64,000 nt of DNA, from assembly GCA_902489275.1 (NCBI GenBank), contig CABTZK010000006.1, forward strand, positions 1 through 64,000, read 5' to 3'. Positions 43,725 through 51,837 of this stretch are shown here, piece by piece. Below the pieces are notes generated by a model. It was given only the letters and a program-made list of their open reading frames with translations. It ran no database searches and was not told the DNA's origin. Numbering within the stretch: the stretch's first letter is position 1; each line of letters begins with the position of its first letter. Made by a program: the position numbers and the translations under genes. The DNA is from an uncultured Porphyromonadaceae bacterium. GTDB lineage: Bacteria; Bacteroidota; Bacteroidia; Bacteroidales; Muribaculaceae.

Positions 43725-44725
43725 AAAAGATTGCCATTGAAAGCCACATCCCCTATATCAAAGGGCTGCTTGAACCCTTTGCCGAGGTCACTTACCTCGA
43801 CACGGGGGAGTTTACCCCTCGCGCAGTACGCGAGACCGATGCCTTGCTCGTGCGCACCCGCACCGCATGCAATGCCACACTGCTCGATGGCAGCCGGGTG
43901 AGCTTCATCGGCACAGCGACCATCGGCACCGACCACATCGACCTCGACTATTGCCGGCGAAAAGGCATCAAGGTCGCCAATGCGCCTGGATGCAACGCTC
44001 CTGCTGTCGCCCAATGGGTACACAGCGCCATCGGGAATTGGATGAAGCATCGCGCGCTGGGCATGCGCTCGCCACTCACCCTGGGCATTGTGGGCGTGGG
44101 ACACGTGGGGAGCATTGTGGCGCGTTGGGCGCGGGAATTGGGCTATCGCGTGCTGCTCAACGACCCGCCTCGCGCAGCAGCCGAGGGAAGCAAGGGATTT
44201 GTATCGCTCGACGAAATCAAGGCCAAAAGCGACATCATCACCTTCCACACGCCGCTCACGCCTATGGGTCGTCCATGGGCAACCGTCCACCTGTGTGACA
44301 AGCAATTCCTGACCGCAATTCCCAACTGCAAGTTACTCATCAATGCCGCTCGCGGCCCCATTTGCGACAACGAGGCGCTCGCGCGCTGGGATGGCGATAT
44401 AGCCATTGACTGCTGGGAACACGAGCCGCACATCAGCCTCGACTTGATGGCTAAGGCATGGATTGCAACCCCACACATTGCAGGCTACAGCAGCGATGGC
44501 AAGCACCGTGGCACAGCCATGGTCGTTGATGCGCTCAACGCGCATTTTGGCTGGAGTGCCTGCCCCATTCCTGCCACTGCTCCCACCGAGGGCGCTCGCG
44601 GGGTGACCTTGGAACGCATCATGAGGAGCTACAATCCCTTAGACGACACGCGATTGCTCAAAGCCAACCCCTCCAATTTCGAGCAGCTGCGAAACAACTA
44701 TCCGCTTCGCCCCGAAGTGCGCTAA
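43721..44725 (+). CDS. pdxB: 4-phosphoerythronate dehydrogenase
   Basis: PdxB carries out the second step of the DXP-independent pyridoxal phosphate pathway. The Rossmann motif is GIVGVGHVGSIVARWAR near residue 120. The D-2-hydroxyacid dehydrogenase catalytic residues are visible in NAARGPICDNEAL (Arg), DCWEHEPHIS (Glu) and ATPHIAGYSSDGK (His). The N-terminus (KIAIESHIPYIKGLLEPFAE) is typical. At 334 residues it is about 45 shorter than the E. coli protein, the difference being in the C-terminal dimerisation region. PLP is needed by KamA and KamDE. The gene ends in a 4-base convergent overlap with the coiled-coil gene. Confidence 0.93.
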   Translation: MKKIAIESHIPYIKGLLEPFAEVTYLDTGEFTPRAVRETDALLVRTRTACNATLLDGSRVSFIGTATIGTDHIDLDYCRRKGIKVANAPGCNAPAVAQWVHSAIGNWMKHRALGMRSPLTLGIVGVGHVGSIVARWARELGYRVLLNDPPRAAAEGSKGFVSLDEIKAKSDIITFHTPLTPMGRPWATVHLCDKQFLTAIPNCKLLINAARGPICDNEALARWDGDIAIDCWEHEPHISLDLMAKAWIATPHIAGYSSDGKHRGTAMVVDALNAHFGWSACPIPATAPTEGARGVTLERIMRSYNPLDDTRLLKANPSNFEQLRNNYPLRPEVR

Positions 44726-46518
44726 AAAAGCGACATTTGCCGATTATCGGGTTCTTCATGCCCGCGCGAGGGCTCCTCCTCGGGCTCGACATCTTTGGGG
44801 GCGCTGGGAGGTGTTGGCTCTAACCAGTCTATATCATCCTCAATGCCGTCTAAAGGCGATGACTCTGCCTCGGCAACGGGTTCTGCTACTATATCCCCAT
44901 CGTGCATTGAAGGCTCGCGGGCATCCTGCTCTAAAACAGGATCTGTGTCTTCCACAACTGGCTCCTCGACGACGCGATTCAAGGAGCCGTTGTCCGAAAG
45001 CTCCGATTCAGCGAGACGCTGCTTGAGTTCCTCGCATTGCCGCTCGAAATCCTCACATTTTTTCTCAAGTTTTTCACCATTGCGCATCGCTTCCTCACGC
45101 TGCTGGAGCAGTTCTGCCATTTGAGCCTCGTGCGAAGCGCGTTCAGCCACGCTCTCCTGCAACTGGGAATCTTTTTCTTTCAATAGCGCTTCCTGCTGTT
45201 TCAATCGCTCGTCCTTCTCGTTCAGCTGGGCCAGCATGGCCGTCAAATCGGTTTGGGAAGTTTCATATTTGGGTTGCACGTCAACCAATTGTGATTTGGC
45301 CTCCTCAAAGCGCATCCTGGCCTCTTCAACTTGCTTTTTTAACATCTCGCACTGGATTTTCGCATCTCCGAGTTCGGTGCGGGAGGTCTCATTCTTGGCT
45401 TTCAGCGATTCAATTTCCATTTTTTGAACCTCAAGCAACGTGTTTTTGGTTTCCAACTCATTGCCTGTCTGACACTGCGTTTCCTCTACATCTTTCAACT
45501 TGGCTTCTAAGTCTTTGCGCTGTTTTGTGAGTTCGAGAATCTGCTTTTCGGCCTTGTTGATGTTTTGGTTGAGTTGCGCCACCAAGCGGTCATGCCCCTC
45601 GATTTTCTTGGAGGCATCATGCACTTGGCGCTTAAGGTCGTCGATGTGATTGGCGACCTCAATATCTCGACGATTGTGCTTCTCGGCGGTGTCGTTAGCC
45701 GTCGACATCAAGTGGTCGATTTGCTTGTTAAGATTGAGCTTGTCCTGATCGGCCGCTATGAGCTGGTCGCGCAGCTCGTTCACGGTTTTTGCGTTGATGG
45801 TGCGTTGCTGCTCTATCTGTCGCTTGAGCTCGGCTATCTCATTTTCTTTCCTCTGCTTGAAACTGGCAACTTCTTCTAACCTCTTCTCTATCTCGGCGGC
45901 GACTTCAAGACTGGCATTGGCCTCGTCAAGTTGCTCCTTGAGGTCAGTGATTTCATCAGACTTGCTTTTGAGTTCGGCAACCAGTTGGTCGACCTGTCTG
46001 CTCTCGGCAGCCCCGTTAACATCCTCAGCGGCCTTGTCGGCGTGCGCTGCTCCCACGTTCAACTTGTCGGGCAAGCTCTTGCCTTCAAGTTCCAACCGCT
46101 CTCGCTCGCTTTCCAGGGTGGAAAGGCGTGTCAATAAGTCGCTGACTCGAGTCTGCAATGCGCATCTTTCAGTCTCGCTGGCTTTGAGACGCTCGCGCAA
46201 GTCGGCCATTTGCGACGACGAGTCATGGCCAATGGTCCCGATATGTGCCGTCACCACGCTGGCGAGGTCATTCATCAGCGATTGCATCGCTGCACTCGCA
46301 TCGGGACTTGAAGTTTTTCCAGCCGGACTCATTTTGGATTCCTCACCGGCAGCAGGACGGGAACTGGCAAGCGGTTCCATCCCGCCGGCCTGCCCCTTGA
46401 CAGGATTCACATGGCGCTGAGGCGAAAGCAAACCCTCAGTACGGTCCTGCTCGTCATCATGCTCATCGCCACTGGGCATTAGCCCAAACGCGCGTTTTAA
46501 ACCTCTGAAAAATGCCAT
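44722..46518 (-). CDS. Long coiled-coil protein of unknown function
   Basis: The 598-residue product has no signal peptide or membrane segment. It starts with a short basic amphipathic stretch (AFFRGLKRAFGLMPSG), followed by a low-complexity region to about residue 90. A nearly unbroken coiled coil rich in Glu, Lys, Gln and Leu covers about 95-500 (for example ELKRQIEQQRTINAKTVNEL). The acidic, Pro-rich tail ends RQMSLF. No family is recognised; a structural or scaffold role would be a guess. Its 3' end overlaps pdxB by four bases on the opposite strand. Confidence 0.75.
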   Translation of the reverse strand: MAFFRGLKRAFGLMPSGDEHDDEQDRTEGLLSPQRHVNPVKGQAGGMEPLASSRPAAGEESKMSPAGKTSSPDASAAMQSLMNDLASVVTAHIGTIGHDSSSQMADLRERLKASETERCALQTRVSDLLTRLSTLESERERLELEGKSLPDKLNVGAAHADKAAEDVNGAAESRQVDQLVAELKSKSDEITDLKEQLDEANASLEVAAEIEKRLEEVASFKQRKENEIAELKRQIEQQRTINAKTVNELRDQLIAADQDKLNLNKQIDHLMSTANDTAEKHNRRDIEVANHIDDLKRQVHDASKKIEGHDRLVAQLNQNINKAEKQILELTKQRKDLEAKLKDVEETQCQTGNELETKNTLLEVQKMEIESLKAKNETSRTELGDAKIQCEMLKKQVEEARMRFEEAKSQLVDVQPKYETSQTDLTAMLAQLNEKDERLKQQEALLKEKDSQLQESVAERASHEAQMAELLQQREEAMRNGEKLEKKCEDFERQCEELKQRLAESELSDNGSLNRVVEEPVVEDTDPVLEQDAREPSMHDGDIVAEPVAEAESSPLDGIEDDIDWLEPTPPSAPKDVEPEEEPSRGHEEPDNRQMSLF

Positions 46519-46681
46519 ATTTTGTCTTATTTTTCGGTTGACTATTGATGTTCTGCTTCGCTTTCGCTTTGGCGTTGGCAGGGTTTTGCATCACGCATCG
46601 GTTGGTGATCAGCCCAGGAAGCAGCCCCCTGCCTGCCCTACCCCATCAGCTCGCATCGCTAACTGAAGCAATGTGTGGTTA

Positions 46682-46712
46682 CAAATTTAGAAATTTTCTA
46701 CAGATAAAACAA
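46682..46712 (-). promoter_or_regulatory. Promoter for the coiled-coil gene
   Basis: On the minus strand TTG (46712-46710), 20 bases and TAAATTTG (46689-46682). The leader to 46518 would be about 160 bases. Confidence 0.55.
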
Positions 46713-46752
46713 GCCGTCTGCCATGGCTTTTCCCCCAAGGCGCATAAAAGAA

Positions 46753-46790
46753 TGAAGGCTTTCAGTGGTCATAACCGTTGAAAGCCTTCA
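46753..46790. terminator. Hairpin upstream of the coiled-coil gene promoter
   Basis: tgaaggctttca and tgaaagccttca pair perfectly over 12 bp with a 14-base loop. On the minus strand it is followed by ttctttt and could end read-through from 47.2 kb. The region 46791-47095 holds no convincing gene; a 72-codon minus-strand frame (46854-47072) shows no recognisable likeness. Confidence 0.6.
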
Positions 46791-47101
46791 CCTGTCGTTG
46801 CTCATCGATTTCACATTCACATGCTACCCCTCAGGCAGACGACGTAGGGAAATTTAGACTAAATGATTTGTAATAATGTAGTACGCATTAAATATGCGCC
46901 ACACTATAAAAGAGTTCACACGCTTTTTCGGCTGCAAATATAAGGAATCTTCCAAACGCAAACCAAACGTTTTTGGCACTTTTTTATAATTTTCCATCCG
47001 ATTCCTCAAAAAAAACGCAATATGTGTTTTATAACATATTTCTGCAACATATTTCTGCTGACTCTCCGCCATTTGTGAGAGTAATCAGCGCAAAATCACA
47101 T

Positions 47102-47202
47102 AAAAAAATTGATTGTCTCACGACAACCAATCTTAATTAACCTTAAATCTAATACCATGAAAAACACATTGCAAAGTTAGTGATGATTTTTGACAAATAC
47201 AA
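47102..47202 (-). ncRNA. Candidate short RNA or leader with its own promoter and terminator
   Basis: On the minus strand TTG (47202-47200), 20 bases and TAACTTTG (47179-47172) form a good promoter. About 35 bases after the predicted start (near 47166) comes a hairpin, attggttgtc-gtga-gacaatcaat, followed by a run of T. The transcript would be about 65 bases. A 20-codon frame, MVLDLRLIKIGCRETINFFM, starts at 47158 and runs through the hairpin, as leader peptides do. No regulated gene follows closely on this strand. Confidence 0.5.
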
Positions 47203-47260
47203 CGTATTTCATATCATTTATCTATCTGTTTAACGTTTTTTCACTAAAATGAGCAGAAAA

Positions 47261-47291
47261 ACAACCAGGCAGGGAAAAACTGCCTGGTTGT
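47261..47291 (-). terminator. Terminator downstream of the stranded sorting domain
   Basis: acaaccaggcag and ctgcctggttgt pair perfectly over 12 bp with a 7-base loop. On the minus strand tttt follows. Confidence 0.8.
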
Positions 47292-47335
47292 CATGAGGCC
47301 TGAACTGGGAATCTACACCCTCAGCGATATGGCCA

Positions 47336-47607
47336 TTACTTCGCCAACAGAATGCGATGAGCCTTCTGCCCGCCTGAACGATGTAGACGCCGTTGGGCAA
47401 TCTCGTGAAATGAACGGTGACCGACGCACTCCATGCCGATGGGTGCTGCACCAACATGAGCTGCCCGGCCATATTGTAGAGGCACACTGCAATGCCCTCC
47501 AGCAGATTGGAAATGTGCTGCGCTTGCTGCTCCTGGATCCACAAGAATTCCATCTTTTCTGGAGCGTAGACATCGTTGACAGCAAGGCAGGAATCCACTT
47601 CGTTTAG
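47336..47607 (-). pseudogene. C-terminal fragment of a type-IX-type secreted protein
   Basis: On the minus strand the frame reads VCLYNMAGQLMLVQ, then LPNGVYIVQAG, the pattern of a C-terminal sorting domain. A one-base shift then gives QKAHRILLAK and the stop at 47336. The body, signal peptide and start of the parent protein are absent. It directly follows the IS982 fragment and keeps its own terminator, so it is the stranded end of a deleted surface-protein gene. Confidence 0.6.
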
Positions 47608-47614
47608 CCCATCC

Positions 47615-47814
47615 TCGTTTCCCCACGCTCGTTGCAAATCAGATGCGCTTGAATCCGAAGTACCAGCCCATGGTGCTCTTGCCTACAGCGGCATAATCCT
47701 TGAATACCTTGTTGCCACAGATGCGCTTGTTGCGGCAGGCCGGGGCACGCGTGCTGTCTATAAGACTTATCCCCGTACAACGCCCGAAACAGCAGACCTG
47801 CTGGAAGAACATCA
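47615..47814 (-). mobile_element. IS982-family transposase internal fragment
   Basis: The minus-strand frame reads GRCTGISLIDSTRAPACRNK and then GKSTMGWYFGFK, the first DDE region of IS982-type transposases. After a small deletion another frame continues HLICNERGE. Both ends of the element are missing. It is fused to the AlbA_2 gene fragment so that one frame of 149 codons runs from 48088 to 47639. Confidence 0.7.
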
Positions 47815-48088
47815 TCTCAACTGACAGCCAAGATTCAAGTTCTTCGTTGCCAACCATTTTTTGTTTGCCGTACAAGTCGGTGCCTACAACATTATGACTT
47901 TCATCATCAACACCGAATACAATATAGCCAAATGGCATATTACACAAATAGGAGCTATTCGACAAGGCTGAGATTCTTTCCCCTATCTCTTCTTTGGAAT
48001 GAAAATTGTGCTTAAACTCTAACCACTCTGTTTCTTTTGGCTTGGTTGTCAGAGCATCAATTAATTTCTTGAAATCTATATATTCCAT
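47815..48088 (-). pseudogene. Truncated AlbA_2 (Schlafen-type) domain protein
   Basis: The first 90 or so residues (TEWLEFKHNFHSKEEIGERI; NMPFGYIVFGVDDESHNVVG) match the N-terminal half of the AlbA_2 domain found in RecG-like and Schlafen-like proteins. The sequence then changes into transposase. The start codon is only six bases downstream of the GmrSD-like gene's stop, so the two once formed a pair, a type of arrangement seen in defence loci. It is broken and probably inactive. Confidence 0.65.
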
Positions 48089-48094
48089 ATGACT

Positions 48095-50203
48095 TTATTC
48101 TCTTATAGGTTCAAGCAACATCACTAATTCAGATTCGGCAATGTCGCACTTTTCAAAAAGGAATCGTAAACAGCGTAACTTACTTCTGTTGTCCATTGAT
48201 GTCCACAAGTATTTCTGGGGAGCAATCTGTGTGCAATATCTTGTATCAGCTTGTTTGGCCGACCAAAAGAAGCCTTCAGCATCATAAAGTGTATCTACAA
48301 TGTCAGTATATTGCTGTTCAACCATCTTAACCACTCGTAATAGCATTTCCTTCCATGTTGTCTCGGTATATTCGTTGCCAAAAAGACGGAATCCTTTTAG
48401 TTGCCTGTTTGTCGGAGTGAAAGATTCCTCTTCCAGAGACACTTCGTCAACAGGCTTAGGCAATGGCTCGAATGTGGTTTGTGGCAATGGATAGAGACGC
48501 AAAAATGTTGCCACAATTTCATTGCAACGATTTTGCAACTCAGTTTCAGTCCACTGCTCACACAAAGTGACATTTTTAGTCAAGCGATACTTGGAATTGC
48601 TGTAACCTGGGTATATTTCATTTCCGATTGTCTTGCCATCACGTTTTATAGCAAAAGGCTTGTTGCTAAGTTCGCTATTGATGCCTGTCAATGTCAGGTT
48701 GGCAAATGTGTGAAGGTATTTCTCTTGTATCTCTTCAAAATTATCACCAAGCATTGCTTTCCACTCACCACTGAGTGTTTGCGGCATGATATGTTCAATA
48801 GTGGCATCCTTCTTTTTCATGTCAGTAGCCACGTCATTGTATTCACCATGCACAGAATTCTCCAACCTTTCAAAGAGGAAAATTTGGAAAGGCTTAAGCA
48901 TGTGATAGGCATCTCGGGTCTTTATTGATTCCACAAACTGTACATCTCTTGGCAACTGATAGTTGCCATCACGACGCATAATGTGATAAGTCAATATATC
49001 TGAATAAGAATAGTCAAGTTCAACATTAGCAGAAGCATATTCTTCAAGACTTTTCAGTACATCCTTATGCAAAGCACAGAACACCTGTGTAAGTGCATTG
49101 CCGGGCATATTGCATACAATACGTCTTGCCAAATAGTTTTCCACCAAGTCAATCACTTTGTACATTTCTTCTTCCGAAAGTTCATTAGTAGAGGCATACT
49201 TCAAAAATTGAATGAAGAATACATTGGCCACGTCTGTTTCGATATTGCAGATATGACGCATTTTCTCAGAAAGTTTGGCGGTAAAGAGTTTTCCCTCCGC
49301 CACTTGCTGATAGTAATGTGCATAGTCCAACATTTCGATCAGTTCTTCTTTACGGTCGTGTCCTTCCATGTACTTCTTCCATTCGTAATAAATATTAGAC
49401 AGACGAACAGGGCGTTGCAGCTGTTGCTTGATGGTGAGGTAATCGCGCAAAAATCTTGTTGGTTGGCTTTCTGTTGCAAGTTCTATCTTTTGCCAATAGT
49501 TCTTGAAACACACCAGTTGCTCTTCTGGTGTCAAGGACATCAGAAGATAATTGCGTATCTTGTCTGCCTCAGTAAGAGCCAATCCAGTAGAGTTAAGACT
49601 TTCAAAAATGAGCTGTGCATCATCATCTTTGTCCAATTCTATTGAAATGATTTGCAAGCGTTCGATGGCATCAAGCAATTGGTCGAATGACAATAATTGT
49701 GGTCTTCTCGTCAACTTCTCATAGAAATGGAGATAATTGCGAGTAATCTTAGAGTCTACATTAAAAGAACCTTTATCATTAAAAATCTTGTCGTAGGCAA
49801 TTCGGTCATTCTCAATAGGGACTAATTTAATTTTACGTTCAGCGTTACAGAACTTAGCATTCAAGAAAACCTCGTAAGCTTCTTCAATTCTCTTCTCATC
49901 ACTTATTTCTATAGCTCCATCTTTCACAGCCTTTATTCCAGCCAAAAGAAGAAGTGAAATGGTGGTCAAACGTTGCTGGCCATCTATTACCAACCTATTG
50001 TAGCTATTATTATCGGCAGCCGACGTAACGATAGAACCAAAGAAATGAGAATGTCTATTTAAGCGACTTAGCTTTACCAAGTCGCTAAACAGCTGGTCGC
50101 AATTGTCTATCAACCAATCGTAATTACGCTGATAGACAGGAATTACAAATTGGATTTTATTGCCTTCTATAAATTCATATAACGGTTTTGCATAACCTTT
50201 CAT
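48095..50203 (-). CDS. DUF262/DUF1524 protein, GmrSD-like type IV restriction factor
   Basis: The 702-residue protein has an N-terminal DUF262 (GmrS) nucleotide-binding domain: VIPVYQRNYDW near residue 20 and RLVIDGQQRLTTISLLLLAG near 70. A DUF1524 (GmrD) domain with the HNH-type core IEHIMPQTLSGEWKAML lies near 475, and a winged C-terminal region follows. Fused GmrSD proteins cleave DNA with modified bases, as in some phages. The gene is clearly more AT-rich than its neighbours, suggesting acquisition. The catalytic His in IEHIMPQ is present, so it may be active. Target modification cannot be read from sequence. Confidence 0.88.
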   Translation of the reverse strand: MKGYAKPLYEFIEGNKIQFVIPVYQRNYDWLIDNCDQLFSDLVKLSRLNRHSHFFGSIVTSAADNNSYNRLVIDGQQRLTTISLLLLAGIKAVKDGAIEISDEKRIEEAYEVFLNAKFCNAERKIKLVPIENDRIAYDKIFNDKGSFNVDSKITRNYLHFYEKLTRRPQLLSFDQLLDAIERLQIISIELDKDDDAQLIFESLNSTGLALTEADKIRNYLLMSLTPEEQLVCFKNYWQKIELATESQPTRFLRDYLTIKQQLQRPVRLSNIYYEWKKYMEGHDRKEELIEMLDYAHYYQQVAEGKLFTAKLSEKMRHICNIETDVANVFFIQFLKYASTNELSEEEMYKVIDLVENYLARRIVCNMPGNALTQVFCALHKDVLKSLEEYASANVELDYSYSDILTYHIMRRDGNYQLPRDVQFVESIKTRDAYHMLKPFQIFLFERLENSVHGEYNDVATDMKKKDATIEHIMPQTLSGEWKAMLGDNFEEIQEKYLHTFANLTLTGINSELSNKPFAIKRDGKTIGNEIYPGYSNSKYRLTKNVTLCEQWTETELQNRCNEIVATFLRLYPLPQTTFEPLPKPVDEVSLEEESFTPTNRQLKGFRLFGNEYTETTWKEMLLRVVKMVEQQYTDIVDTLYDAEGFFWSAKQADTRYCTQIAPQKYLWTSMDNRSKLRCLRFLFEKCDIAESELVMLLEPIRE

Positions 50204-50396
50204 ACTTCAATACTCTGTTAATTCTAATGTAATCGTTTGAAAATGAGAGAGTTAATTAACTTAATGTGACTAATAAAATTTTGTTAAGTAACTGATTATC
50301 AGAAACTTTATAGTAAAGCAAACATAAAGTAAATGACATCAGAACCTCTCAACCAATATACGGAAATCTGAAGAGATGCCATCAAAAGCTCATCTG

Positions 50397-50404
50397 CAAA
50401 GTTA
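50397..50404 (-). promoter_or_regulatory. -7 element for the GmrSD-like gene
   Basis: On the minus strand TAACTTTG lies about 195 bases before the start at 50203; the -33 side is weak. The 307-base gap 50204-50510 is AT-rich and holds no gene I can support. Confidence 0.4.
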
Positions 50405-50510
50405 GGCAAAACTTTCGAGAATCTACTCTTGGAAATACTCTTATTGTACAATGGCGATACAAAGAAAGGGATTTATAAGCCAAAATCGCGTTTCTAACTG
50501 GACTTTCCAA

Positions 50511-51731
50511 TTAATTGGACTTCACTTTGGGTAATTGGATGCAAAATGTGGTTCCTTTTCCAAGCTCCGATTCCTTGATGCAGATTTTCCCGTTGTGATA
50601 CTCCTCGATGATGCGCTTCACGAGCGTGAGCCCTAAGCCCCAGCCGCGCTTCTTGGTGGTGTAACCAGGGGTAAATACCGTTTTGAAATTCTTGCGGGGA
50701 ATGCCTTTGCCCGTGTCCTTCACGAGAATCATGGTCTCGTTGTCCTTGCTGGTGACCACGATGTCGATGTTCCCCTCTCCACTCATGGCATCCACCGCAT
50801 TTTTGGTAAGGTTCTCCATGACCCACTCAAACAGCGGCTGGCACAGCATCACGCCACAGTTGTCGGCGTCGTTAAGGTGTATCGTGAAGTTCACGCGCTT
50901 GGGAATGCGATTGCGCATGTAGGCCAAGCTCGTATCTACCGCCTCGTTAATAAAGGCGAGTTCCTTGTCGGGCATGGAGCCGATTTTAGAGAAACGGTCG
51001 GCAATGACCGAGAGCCGGTGCACATCTTTGTCCATATCGCTCACCACGCTCCGGTCTACGCCCATCGACTCCAGCAACTGTATCCATGCCATGAGTGAGG
51101 AGATAGGGGTGCCCAGCTGGTGGGCCGTTTCCTTTGACAGTCCCACCCACACCTTGTTTTGCTCGACCTTTTTCACGCTGACAAGCGCAAAGTAGGCAAT
51201 AGCGAGAAACAGCAGCAGCACAGCGAGTTGAATATAGGGATAATAGGCTAACCGCCGCAACACGGTGGAATCCTCGTAATACAGGTACTGCGTGTAGGAG
51301 TCGGCTTTGATTTCAATCTTGTTTTGCGTGTTCTTGAGATGGGAGAGCTTGCCTTTCAGGTATTTCTCGTTCCTGGGTGACAAAAGCATGGGGTTCAAGC
51401 TGTCGACGGCCTCGGGCAACTTGAAGTTTCGATATTGCAAAATATGGTCTTTGTCGTCAACCAGCAAGACCGGGATATTGTGGTTACGCTCGATGATGCT
51501 GAACACAAAGTCCACGTCGGTGGGCATGCTGCCCTGTGCGTCGCTCGACATGGAGGCGAGTTCCTTGGTGGCATCAGCCCAGATTTCCATGCGCTCGCGC
51601 TCTTGCTTGGCCAAGTCTTTCACAAGACGGTTAGAAATCCATATAAAACCAGCCATCAGCACCAGGGAAACCGCAATGAGCGCGATTTTCCAAATGCGGC
51701 GGGAATCATATATGTTTCTAAAATTCACCAT
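50511..51731 (-). CDS. Membrane sensor histidine kinase
   Basis: The 406-residue protein has a first membrane helix at about residues 15-33, an extracytoplasmic segment to about 165 and a second helix at about 167-187. The cytoplasmic kinase has the phospho-acceptor H204 in KETAHQLGTPISSL, the N box NLTKNAVDA, the G1 box DTGKGIP and the G2 box GWGLGLTLVKRI. There is no response regulator next to it, so its partner is elsewhere. Its last 43 bases are duplicated in inverted orientation at 53815-53857. Confidence 0.92.
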   Translation of the reverse strand: MVNFRNIYDSRRIWKIALIAVSLVLMAGFIWISNRLVKDLAKQERERMEIWADATKELASMSSDAQGSMPTDVDFVFSIIERNHNIPVLLVDDKDHILQYRNFKLPEAVDSLNPMLLSPRNEKYLKGKLSHLKNTQNKIEIKADSYTQYLYYEDSTVLRRLAYYPYIQLAVLLLFLAIAYFALVSVKKVEQNKVWVGLSKETAHQLGTPISSLMAWIQLLESMGVDRSVVSDMDKDVHRLSVIADRFSKIGSMPDKELAFINEAVDTSLAYMRNRIPKRVNFTIHLNDADNCGVMLCQPLFEWVMENLTKNAVDAMSGEGNIDIVVTSKDNETMILVKDTGKGIPRKNFKTVFTPGYTTKKRGWGLGLTLVKRIIEEYHNGKICIKESELGKGTTFCIQLPKVKSN

Positions 51732-51837
51732 GTCAAGTTGCTAATTCCAGCAAGCTAAGCTCGCTACTCAATAAAAAAACTCATATTCTTCATTTTTATT
51801 GCCAACGGGCAGCACTTTTTAGGCCCGCTGCCGCTTT

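Noticed and set aside
46854..47072. 72-codon minus-strand frame in the gap before the coiled-coil gene
   Set aside because: Low-complexity, AT-driven sequence without family likeness; it begins after a terminator-like hairpin and has no good promoter.
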